A stretch of 64,000 nucleotides of DNA, taken from NCBI GenBank assembly GCA_009829735.1, contig CM020620.1:14691420-14755419 (forward strand). The letters run 5' to 3'. The position numbers and the translations under genes are program-made. Positions 38,624 to 49,288 of this stretch are shown here, in pieces. Within the stretch, counting starts at the first letter, position 1. The number at the start of each line of letters is the position of its first letter. The stretch comes from Pyropia yezoensis. Taxonomy: Eukaryota; Rhodophyta; Bangiophyceae; Bangiales; Bangiaceae. Under the pieces are notes generated by a model that made no database searches, was not told where the DNA came from, and was given only the letters and a program-made list of their open reading frames with translations.

Positions 38624-41600
38624 TGACCGACGGCATCTCGTCCTCGAACCCATCCACAGGGACCAACCCCATAACGACCAAACGCTTCGATGAAGGGCCC
38701 ACACACGGAACAGAAGTACGTGAACGGCAAGTCGCAGCTCCAGGATGCACAGAAACGGTGGACCAAGCCACGCCGTGCCATGGCAGGCCCGAACACAAAA
38801 ATGAAACATGCCCGGAAGTCATGATGTCCGCCGAGTGCTGGCACGACCCGCTGGACGGTGGCTGGTCAGCGCTGTAGCTGCCAACCCGACCATTGAGATG
38901 GGGCATCCCTCAGACCTTCCGGGTGATGCGCGTGGCCGCCCCGCGCAGTGGGGCTTACACCGTGTACCTTGGACGAGGAGAGGGCCTCTCTCAGGGCAAA
39001 ACCACCAACGTGGGGTATCGGAAGAAAGCCAAAACTATTCGGCATTTAACGTTACATAGTAAAATACCATGTCAATGTAAGAGTACTACGAGTACTACCA
39101 CCGACGTCACAACCAACTCGATACCAACTCGCATATATATTCGCAGGTTTCAATTGAGCCCCCACGTGGCTGCGAAACGTCTCTGGGCCAATGAGAACCC
39201 AGCGGGCGCTTGTGGGCAGCCGCCGGGTTCCGGAGGCGTCCCGATTTGGTCGGATTCGGGTCTTCGTTTCGTGTTCACAGCCCAATGGAGTTGACGGAGT
39301 TAATTCAAGTCTTGTGTGCCACGTTAACGCACAAGTTTGTGCCGAGTTGGGCCCCAAGTTGGTTTCCGAGCTGGTCGTGACCAAGTTGGTATGCGAGTTG
39401 GTCGCGACCAACTCGTTTCGGGATAAGGGAAGGTCTTTTGCTGTTTGTTGCTGTAGAGCGGCCCGCTGTCAAAGTGTCATCACATGCTTGAAACTTCTGA
39501 AGCCGACTGAAGAGGCCGATGAAGCCGCGCTGGAGGGAGGATCGCCCTGCAAAGGCGGTCTGTGGAGCGCGCTGGCCCCCCCGCCGAAAAATGTCATGGT
39601 GGGGGGTGGTGTTGGCGGATGGGGCCGTGAGAGGGGGGGGGGTTGCGCACCAGGGCGGTATGCCGCGGGACCGACCGCCGCAAACGATCCCGCACTGGGG
39701 GGTGGTGTGGGTGCATGGGGCCATGCGAGAGGGGGGGGATGCGCACCAGGGCGGTATGTCGCGGGTCCGACGGCCGCGAATCATCCCGCCCGGGGAGGTG
39801 GTGTGGCTGAACAATTCGTTCGGGAGCGGGCGCACCGCCTGAGAGTACTACCACCGACGTCGCGACCATCTCAAGACCATCCCGGAGCCACAAGTTTATT
39901 ATGAGCGTATTCGTCCAACGTGGACCTCGCTGACTGGTTGCAGGCTGCGGGCGCTGTTTTGGTCAATGGAATTGTTGCAACACTGGGGATACTTGATTTT
40001 GGTGGACAACAGCTTGTCTCTCAGCCGTACCCGAGACTCCCCAGTCAGTAAATGCGGATGTGGGCAACAAGTCAACCAGTTCGATGTCTTTTACTGCCGT
40101 TGTTTTCCGCAAATAATAATCTGAGGTAGCCCCATCTGTCAACCTGCCGATGCAGCCAAGAAATTCGCACCACTGTCGAGTCTCTTCAAAAACACCAGAG
40201 ACACGAGAGAAAGTGAGTGACTGCGCGCCCTTTCCGTCCTGTGCGACAGAGATGGAGACTGTGCTGTCGATAAATGACGCAGTTTTGTGCCACGTGCAGG
40301 CAGAGATTCTCAAATGAACCTCTGCTAGATGGCAACTTCACGTACCCAATAGCTACCGAGTTTGCCGTTTTGAATTTTTCATTGCCCGTGCCGCATCTCT
40401 GTGGCCCCGGAGCCAATCACGTGACGTGCTGTGACGGCGGCCGCCAGACCGACGACCGTTGTGAGTGGTGAGCCGGTATTTCTTTTGCCGCGGGCAAAGG
40501 CCGACGGGACGGGTTGTGCGCGGCGGCGCGTCAAGAAACACGGTGCTGACACAGTGTTGACAGTCTCCCCGTACAGCACCGCGCACGACACTGTGTGCGT
40601 ACGAGACTGCCCTGCTCCCCCGACGCCACTGGCTCGCGACAGGCTCTTTGGGCACTGTCCGGGAGGGCTGCAACACCTTTATCTTTCCATCCAGCTCGGC
40701 GGGTCGTGGACTGGGAAATGGATTGTCCTTTCCTCAGTCCCTCCAACACGGACACGCGGGCGACCCCCACCCCTCTCCCGTGCCCCCCTCTCCCGCGTCG
40801 AACTGTGCCTGCCGGGAGGCCGAGAGAGCCGGAGAGCGGGCGGCGATGGCTGCCATCGGGCGTCCTCTACTCGCCCGCCCTTCCTTTGTCTCCCTCTCCT
40901 AGCGCACTCATGCTGGTCGCCGCGTCCGCGCTGCTGGCGACCCCTAGGGTGAGTCCGACAGAACCCGGTGGCGCCGGCATGCATGTATACGTACCCAGCA
41001 CACGTACACACTCCGACCGTCCATCACTGCAATCGGCGTCCCCCCCCACAGTGGCCGGAACGGTGCTCCCCTGTATGGTACGTGGCGCATCACCTGAGGA
41101 CCACCCCCACTTCGCCCCTGACAAGTATGGCAGTTCCCCCCACCCCCGCTATCTCCTGTGGCGTCGAGGAGGCCGAGACGCCCGAAAGGGAGGCGTGGCG
41201 GCCGCTCCTGCGCTCTTGCACCTTGTGCCCTCTCCCGGGCCCAGCCCCAGCCGCCTAGCACACGCACCGGCGACAGTCTCCCCCCCCCCCCCCCCCCAGT
41301 GCCCCTTCTTTTGGCGTTTGGAGCTGCCACTCCCCCCACGCGCAAGGCTCAAAGCCGCTTCGGTGATGCCCGCACGAGCCAGGTGGTACGGGCGCGGTGT
41401 TTGTTGTTGGTGGCCTCATGGTCGCGCACACTACTCGTGCGGCCAACCGCAGGACGGCAGACGGTGCCACTTGGCGCTGTGGGCGGTCGGTAGCTCCTCA
41501 ACCTTCTGCGTCTGCGGCGGGCACAGCGCGATCAGGCGCCCGGCCGCATTTTGGCGGCCGCACACCCTTTGCGCTCCCCTCTCGCTGCTGGGCAGGTGCG

Positions 41601-42480
41601 CCGTTCCGCCATTTTCAGCGCCCGACCGCCGAGCCGCCTGATTTGCGTCGACCCGATTGGCGCTTGCGGACCGCAGCGCCGTCCACTGTCCTGCGAGATA
41701 TCAGCACCTGATGACTCCCCCCTCGCTCCTGGGCTTCCTCAATTTCCAGCGGCGCTTTCACTTTTATGGCGGCAACTCTGTTTCCCGCGGCGCCAGGCCA
41801 CCGGGATGGTATGCAGAGGGGTGGGCGGGCGCCTTGAGGGCTCGGGTGGGGGACGTCCACCCGTCGGTGGCTCACCACCACGAATTATCAGCAAGGACGA
41901 GCATCGACGCGGAGTGTGGCCACTGTGCTCCGTTTCTTTCCGGCGCAGACGACGGGGCCGGACTGCCTTGCGAGGCCGAAATGTCCGCTTCCCCCAACCG
42001 CGGCCGGCTCCCCGGCCCCTTCTCCGGTGGCGATCGCGCCACCATGGGTGCAGCCGGCGGCCATGGCGCCGGTGGAGCCGGCGGCGCTGGCAAAGACTCG
42101 CCAAGAATCCGCGGACATGGCGGCGGGGACAATGGTGCACTCTCGCGACCTGAACAATCCGAAAAGGCAAGGGGCCACGACCGCCAGCCGGTGGCAAAAC
42201 CGATGATGGCCTCACCGACGGGAAAGGAGCCCCTGGTGGAGAGGCCGCTGCAGCAGCAGCGGGCGCCCGCACGCAGTGAGGAGGCAGACGCAGGGGCTCG
42301 AGCGGCCGACGCGTAGGCGGGCGGTCAGCCGCCGACGCCAACGTGGGCGACGGGCTTGCCACTGCCAGGGCGGCCGCCGCCGCTGGGGTCGCCGCCGGTG
42401 TCAATGCTCGAGCCACCGGCGAGGCTGACGTCCCCCGGTCGGGGGCTGGACACACGCGGGGCCGCGGCAGCGGCCGCGGC
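38624..42480. other. Mostly non-coding; short repeats and one possible exon
   Basis: A minus-strand frame at 39963-40313 has protein-like composition (RQWCEFLGCIGRL, TTAVKDIELVDLLPTSAF) and may be an exon, but it has no ATG. GAGTACTACCACCGACGTC occurs at about 39091 and again at about 39843. A roughly 92-bp unit is repeated twice at 39600-39785 (core GCGCACCAGGGCGGTATG). Repeats of GAGTTGGT/ACCAACTC at 39110-39135 and 39370-39415 are inverted relative to one another. An 18-C tract lies at 41280-41297. I see no confident gene. Confidence 0.4.
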
Positions 42481-42489
42481 CGCGGATAG

Positions 42490-43463
42490 AATGACAGACG
42501 ACCAGGAGTGGGAGCTTGCGTCAATACTAACGGCGTGCCCTACTCCACCGTCGAGCGGGTGGAGCTCAGCAAGGCTTGGCTGGAGGAGTCTGAAAACGCG
42601 GTGGTTTGGACATACGAGAATGGCGCCGAGTCTTCTGGCGAGGTGGCCGCCAACTTTCAAGCGCGAATGTCTCGGTTTCACTCAGGCGGTGTCGGCCTGC
42701 CGGTCGTGCGCGACTTCGGAGGCCTGTCGCGGTACTACAGGAAGCTGTCAGAGACTGTCCAGAAGATAACTTTTCGCGGACGTATGTGGAGCCTGCAAAC
42801 ATGACGGGCAACCCCTCGAGGAAGGACATGGAGCTGAGCGTGATGGCAAAGTACGAGCGCCGAGACGCGTACGAGGCCATTTTGCTGGGCCTCTACGAGC
42901 TCAACCCTTTGATCCACCAGGCAGAGCAGAGGGCCAAACACTGGCTGGAGTCTTGGCGTGTGCTTAAGGTGTCTGATAAGTACAGCAGCGCGGTCGCCAT
43001 CGCCGCCTTCCGAGCCCGCGCCGGCCGCAGAGCGGCCGCCGACGCCGTGGCCGTCGACGCCGCCGAGAACACTGCGTCGAGCGGCGTGAACAACACGGCT
43101 GAGTCGCGACAGAATGGGGACGCCCCCTCCCCTGCGTCCAGGAAGCAGCAGCGGCCGGCCGCCTATTGTGAGCGGCCGATGGGCACGCAGTCTACCCTGG
43201 TGAAGAACGCGATGGATGCGGCAATCCGCAAGGACCTTGGGGTCAGTACAGAGACGATGACTGTATTTGCGCGGTCTATGAACGACAGGGCTGTGACGAC
43301 CACTCTGTCGGCCTCCGCCATCCGCGGCGTGCCCAGCTTTCGGGAATTTCTTGCTCGACGAACTGAAGAGATGATTGCGGCGTACAATGCGTCCGCGGCA
43401 GGGTCGGCTGCCTCAGCAGCGACCGCCCTGCCTGGGGACTGTGGCAGTACTGACCGCACGTAG
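42490..43463 (+). CDS. SANT/NAM-associated-like protein, with an apparent frameshift
   Basis: Two plus-strand frames join in sense near 42765 at a short homopolymer (CTTTTCG). Upstream reads VPYSTVERVELSKAWLEESE, then LSRYYRKLSETVQKI; downstream reads NFSRTYVEPANMTGNP, YERRDAYEAILLGLYEL, then HWLESWRVLKVSDKYSS. The AW..S, the basic helix and the final W..LK.S.K. pattern is that of the Myb/SANT plus NAM-associated proteins often annotated in plants as GST-T3-like and related to the DNA-binding partner of PIF/Harbinger transposases. The start is uncertain: an ATG at 42491 lies in a third frame. The C-terminus has a conserved-looking tail (GVPSFREFLARRTEEMIAAYN) and ends TAG. It is a DNA-binding protein by inference. 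A one-base sequencing error explains the shift most simply. Confidence 0.45.
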
Positions 43464-44300
43464 GGAGCAGGACCCGCCATACGGGGACGGGAGACAAGTA
43501 GTCCTACCCATTTCCCCTTTGCTTTTGGGTATGAATTTCCCTAAGTAAGTGATACTTATTTTAGGAGTAAATCCAACGTGGATATGAGGGTCGTCTGCAT
43601 TTTTATCGCCTTGATTTTTTGTGTGGCCCGGTGGGCTGGTGCTGGGGTGGGAGATTCCGATTGGCGAGATTCTGAAGGACCCTGGAGGGAAGAGGGGAGG
43701 GACAGCGGGGCTCGGCCTTGCTTCCCCGTCCCGACCAAGAAACTGTTGGCCGACTTACCATCCTCTTGTTTCGTCGTGGGGGGTTTGCCCCACGACAGAG
43801 ATTGTGCGTGGGCGACTTGCACTTCTTCCGGTTCCCCCGTAATAGAAAGCCTTCCCCTATACATCGCCCCAACTTGGGTGCTGGTGTGTAGCGTGGATTT
43901 CGCCACACCTGGTAGAGCAGCAGGGGACAGAGGTAAACTTTACCTCAGGGTGACCGGCGGTAGAGGGCCCTCTTTCACAGAGGAACGGTGATGGTAACCC
44001 CTAACGTGTGGATCGTAAGCCAACATGGCTGGATTGGACCTCCCGTCGTCCGGGGAGTACACGGATGACGCACGTCCTTCGGTGCCTTTGAATACTGGCT
44101 AGAAACAAGCTGTTGAGCCAGGGGTCGCCGAGGGACTGGAGGTCCCTCCAGCCAGCAGGACCGGGAGTGTGGGCGGGCAACTGGCCACCCCGACTCAGTC
44201 GGGAGTTCATTCGGGTGACTCTTCCGACCGCGGTGGTCCGAACTTCGGCCACCAGGTGGTGCGTCCCGTGGGAACGTCCCAAGGTGAGGTGACGTCTCCC
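43464..44300. other. Leader region before the gypsy fossil
   Basis: This is AT-richer sequence with overlapping short frames. It may contain a 5' LTR or leader of the element that follows, but no repeat partner was recognised. Confidence 0.3.
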
Positions 44301-46760
44301 CGGGTTGGATTCAGCTTCGGCATGGAGCTGTCGCCAACTAGGCGGGTGGAGGACGGTGGACCTCCACACGTCGGCGATGGGCTCGCGCCCATGCCTCCGG
44401 TTGAGACCCTCGGGGACCGTGGTTATTCCCCGAGAGGACACCCCGGAGGTGGGCCGAGGCTCAACTGGGGCTGGACAAGAGGCCCTGGTGGAAGCTGTCC
44501 GCCAGGAAGCAACCGAGGTGCTTCGGCAAAGTTTGCCGTCCCTCGTCCTCACGATGACGGACTCAATACTGAACCAGACTGTGTCGAGACTTCCGAACAA
44601 TCGTCATGTAGAAGCTGGTGTGGGACTTCCGAGCCCACCGGCGACGGGGACACCTTCCCCTTTGCCCTCTATGGGGCGTCCCATGTCGGGATCGACTCCC
44701 GTGACTCCCAACGTGGGAGCCACTCCGGTTACTGCCGGTAATACACCCTACTCGGAGGCGCTACCTGGAGAGACACCGACGGGAGCACCGAGCCCGTCGG
44801 TCCCGTCTGTGGGGGCTACGGGTCAGTACAACCCGCTCCCCCAGCAAATATTCCTCAATAAGAGGTATCGCCCAAGATCCTCGTAGCCAACCCGGTCTAC
44901 GAGAGGATCTTCGACTGTGAGACCTACGCCCTGATCAAAAAGTCAGTGGTGTATGGCCCGGCTCAGGCCGGAGCTATTGGCCGTGCCAAGAAGGACTGAA
45001 CTAACTCCTTCGGGCTTAAGGCTGGGTGGGATGGTACTCCCCCCCTCAAGGTCTTTGAGTTTCTTCGTTATTTCACAAAAGCTTGTGACGGCAATGCCCT
45101 AAGTGAGGGCATGGCATTCTACATGCTACAGGAGTTCGCCAAGGGTGCCCTCCGGACGGAGATTATGTCCGTCATGCCCAGCTCTTCAAATGGAGGTCCT
45201 GGTGAGGTGACTTCCTACTTGGAGGTCGTCAACTGGTTGTTGAGAGCTATGTTGGATGAGGCTGCGCTGGCCACTCAAGTGGAGGAGCTCACGCAGGCCC
45301 ATCAAGAGGAGTGCGAGGACGAGTTGTCCTTGCCGAGAGAGTTCGTCAACTCCACAACCTCCGCGGCTTTCTTCATCCACACGCTGTGGTAAAGAGTCGA
45401 TTTGTAGAGAGTCTCCTTTGGTCGGTCCATATGGAGACCCGGGAGCATAATACTTCCCGGACGGCGTTGACCGAGTTGGCACGCATTGCGTATCGCCGGG
45501 GCGAAGCATCCCACACGCTGCGGGAGGAGAAACGCCACGAGCGGCAGGCCGAGTTGGCCAAGGAGAGGGAGGAGTCTCGCAAGGCTCGTGAGTTACAAGA
45601 GGCCCGCCGTATCCGTAAGGATAAGGTGGTTGCGGCTGTGGGAACTTCCCGCGCCAGCACGTTGGGATCCCAAGGCTGGAAGGCACCCTCAGGGGTTTAG
45701 AAGCGGTGTTGGAACTGCAACGCCGGTGGACACTGGGCATACGATCGCCCGAGGCTGAGCACGCACATTAAACAACTTATTTAGAATGCAAGTCAGAAGG
45801 CAGCAACGAGCGAAGTACGCTCTCGCCGTCAGGGAGGCGCGCGACAAGTTGTCCGTGCCCCTGATTTTGGGCACCCCCTATGTTCTTTCTCAGGTGCCTT
45901 TGATATGTGGCCCTGAGTACTGCGTTAAGTTGAGGAATGGGGAGACTATCCCCATGCTGAGAAGAGGACAGTCTGTGGCTCCTGTGACATTATCACAGTC
46001 GGAGCCAACTTGTATTGCGAGAGATGGTTGTACTGCCTCTTTGCGTCTAGCTAGGAAGGTCACGTTGCTCCCCAGCTTGGTGGTGCACGTGGATGTTGTA
46101 ACTGACTTCAAGGGCAACGGGATAGTGCTCCCTTACCCCCGTCTTGCTCGTAAGCACCAAGTGCATGTTGCTTTTGGCCCCATGGACTGCCAAGCCGGCG
46201 TCCCTTGGAAGGCGCAGGTGATGAACGTGGGTTCGTCACGCAAGTTCTTCAAGTCGGGAGCCAAGTACGGCTGTGTTAGTCACCATGAGGGTCCCATCGT
46301 CGCGGTGACCCTCGACGCTCATATGACTCCAGGCAAGCTGCCTGGAGGGCAGAAGGACGAAGCCAAGTCGGCCACTTCTCCCCGTCCTCAAGTCAACCTG
46401 GATAATGTTCCGCCGGAGATGCGGGTTCCGGTAGAACGCCTGCTGGACCAGTACCACAAGTTTAGGGATGGCCAGTTGGGACTCATGAACGGCACGGAAC
46501 ACCGGATCGAGTTGAAGCCGGGTGTTCGGCCCGTACGACAGCAACCGTATAGGGGAGGGCCCCGTTCACGGGCCCTGGTCAAAGAGCAGGTCACCAACAA
46601 GGTGGACCTGGCTGTGCTAGAACACTGTAATGCCGAGTGGGCAAGCCCCGTGGTCATCTTCCCCAAACCTGATGGGACGCCACGGTTCTGTATAGACTAC
46701 CGTATGCTTAACGAGAGCACGGTGAGGGATAGCTACCCTCTACCTCGGATGGAGGACTGT
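44301..46760 (+). mobile_element. Ty3/gypsy fossil: gag to N-terminal reverse transcriptase
   Basis: In plus orientation there is a capsid-like region (about 44900-45390), a charged coiled-coil segment and a zinc-knuckle-like motif near 45710, then the start of a gypsy-type RT (for example WASPVVIFPKPDGTPRFC and CIDYRMLN near 46640-46700). The element is broken in several places and its RT is cut off at 46760, where an LTR-like sequence begins. It is an old copy. RNase H and integrase are not present in this orientation. Confidence 0.75.
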
Positions 46761-48358
46761 TGTAGCACAATAGGGAACCTCACCAAGGGGGATCAGCGTC
46801 AGGGTCACCGGGTGGCCAAGGTTGCTGTCCTTGGAGCACAAGCCACGGGACCAAGATGGGAGCCCAAAAGGGAGGGGATTGTTGTCATCCTATTACCCGC
46901 GGCGGAGCCGCCGCCGGCCTCTCGTTCTAAACCCGCGGAGACGACCTCTAAGTACCCTATCATCCAATACGCAAGTCCTTCTGGCTATACGTAATCAGTA
47001 GATACCTTAGCCATAATGAACGCACAAAATGAGGGGTAAGAATCAGAAGTAGCCCCCCTAAGTTGGGATAATAGTAAGGGTTCCCACGTTGCTACATATC
47101 CCCCCGTTAGATTCGACCCGTCCTCGGGTTCAACATACGCTCGTTTTTCCGAATGAATTCCGTCTCGCAATCGTTTTCCGATTGGATGGGACTCTGCATC
47201 CGTTTACGGCGGTCACCCGATCGTCGGGTCGCACGGGGGCGTTATTCGCTTTTCCGAGGTGACTTACAGTCGGTCCGCTTACCGGACTGTCGATCTTCCC
47301 GATACGGGATTGGCTGCACGACTCTTCCGGGGTGGTGGTGCAAGCGGATCCGCCACCAGGTGTCTAGGGGCTGGCCCCGCTTTCTCGAGGGTGGGGTGGC
47401 GGGTGGTTGGTAACCGCTTCACGCGGGGACCGGTGCGTAAGGGTAACCCCTTTCGATTCACCCCGTGGGTGGTGGCAGCGGATACTCCGGTGGCGGGGTG
47501 CAGGGCACCCGTGTCGATGTGTGGCACGGATGCGGCTAGAGCACGCCGTTTCCACCCGTCGTCGAGTGGCCTCGCGCTTGAGGTAGGCCTAGATAAGCGC
47601 AGGTGTCCGCGCGTCCCTAACTCATCCCGGTGTTTTTGCATGCACAGGTGGACGGGATTTCTTCCAGTAGGGGCGAGGGGTGTCCCTACTGCCTCTGATT
47701 TTGACCGACCCCGTAGCTGCCGGGGGTGTGGGCGATCTCCTGCTGGAGGACGACATGGAGGACGACGACACCGTCGCTATTACTCCCGCCTGGTTATCGT
47801 ACCGGGCGGATACTTGTTCGTCGGAGGACGACGAGGCGCGCCCGGGAATCCTCCGGGTGACGCGACTGCCCGCGTCCCGACGGGCGCCCCGTCGGGTTGC
47901 CGCATGTCGGTGTGTAGCGGTACCACGTTGTCTTCCGCGTCGGGTGCCCCGCGCTCACTCTCGATGCGCGAGCCCGTGGCCCGTTTGGAGGGGGCGATTT
48001 CCTCGCCGGCGTCCCAGGAGGTTGCCGGGGCCGGTTCCGGCGCTGCGTCTTCTCAAGGCTCCCGCCTTGGTGGCGGGGATGGGGGTGGCCAAGATGGCGG
48101 CGACTCTACCCCCGTGAGTATGGGTCAAGACAGGTCTGTTACCCGCGCCCAAAGCGCTCCAGTGATGGAGGATGCGGCGGCTTCGACCGTTTAAGAGGGC
48201 GGTGGAGGTGGGCGCCTACCTCAAGAGGCCCCAGGCGCGGAGTTGCCTCCGGTCCGGCCTGAGGTTCGTCCGGAGTTACCCCGGTGGTCCGTCGGTGCCG
48301 GCGGCTCATCCCCCATGGCCATGGACGGTGGGTCTTTGTCCCGGCGTGGTAACGCGCT
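46761..48358 (+). mobile_element. LTR-like unit A with truncated leader ORF
   Basis: It begins TGTAGCACAATAGGG, directly inside the RT sequence of the preceding gypsy copy, so it looks inserted there. Its first roughly 650 bases align, with much divergence, to unit B beginning at 48359. Further on, an acidic segment near 47730 resembles the N-terminus of the ORF at 49289 (LLLEDDMEDDD against LLVKEEMEEDA). It is a degraded copy of the same element family as unit B. Confidence 0.55.
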
Positions 48359-49288
48359 TGTAGCACAATAGGGAGGCGTTACTTGTCCACTCTCAGGGAA
48401 CACTCACCAGGGGGGATCTTCGACAAAGTCACTGGGAGGCCAAGGTTGCTGTCCTTGGAGCGCAAGCCACGGGACCAAAATGGAAGTCCAAATGGGAGAG
48501 GTTTGTTGTGTTTCCTGGCCGGCGGTGGATTCACCGTCGGCCCCCTCGTTATAAACCCTCGGAGATACTACTAACTACCCTCCACTCCAAGACGCAAGTC
48601 CCTCTGGTTATATGTTACTCATAGATATTGTAACCACAGTGAACTCCCGACTTGAAAGTTAAGGCTTAGAAGTAGCCCCCTATATTAGGGTCGCAATACA
48701 GACATCCATATTGCTACATATCCCCCCCTCAGATTCGGCCCGTCCCCGGGTCGATCCGCATTCGGCTTTCCGAATGTACACTTGTCACGCGACCGTTTAC
48801 CGGTCGCGCGGGGCTTTACGCCCGTTTGCTGCAGTCACCCCTTTGCAGGGTTGATTGAGGGGGATGCCCCCCTGTGTGTGTGGTTCACACTCAATCCGTT
48901 TTCCGGACCGTCGATTTTCCGTCGCAGGCCTCGTGTCACCCCCCTTATGGGGAGGGTTTCCTGCGGATCCGCCACCCGGTGCCTGGTGATAGGGGCAGCC
49001 GTCTCGAGGGCTGGGCCCGCGCGCGCGTTGCCGCGGGGGCGGTTGTGGAGGGGGTGCTCCCTCTTGATTAACCCTGTCGGCGGGGGTAGCGCACGGCCCT
49101 GTTCCTGGGTGGAACGCCCTGGTAGCCCCGCGTGGCTCGGGTTATCCCGATAGCAGCATACCCGTCGACTCGGGGCAGTGCTTATAGGCGCGGGTGCCCG
49201 CGCTCCCCCCCGGCTCGTCCCGGTTCGCTTACCGTACCGGGGCGAGCCCGGCTGCGAGGGGTGCCCCTGCTTTCGGTGGTCATAAACA
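48359..49288 (+). mobile_element. LTR-like unit B and leader
   Basis: It begins with the same TGTAGCACAATAGGG as unit A and shares, in order, the CAAGGTTGCTGTCCTTGGAG block, the GAAGTAGCCCCC block and the GCTACATATCCCCCC block. It precedes the long ORF at 49289. The divergence between units A and B indicates old insertions. Confidence 0.55.

Noticed and set aside
40595-41641. 348-codon plus-strand frame
   Set aside because: It is Pro/Arg/Ser-rich, overlaps open frames on the other strand, crosses an 18-C tract and has no recognisable segment.
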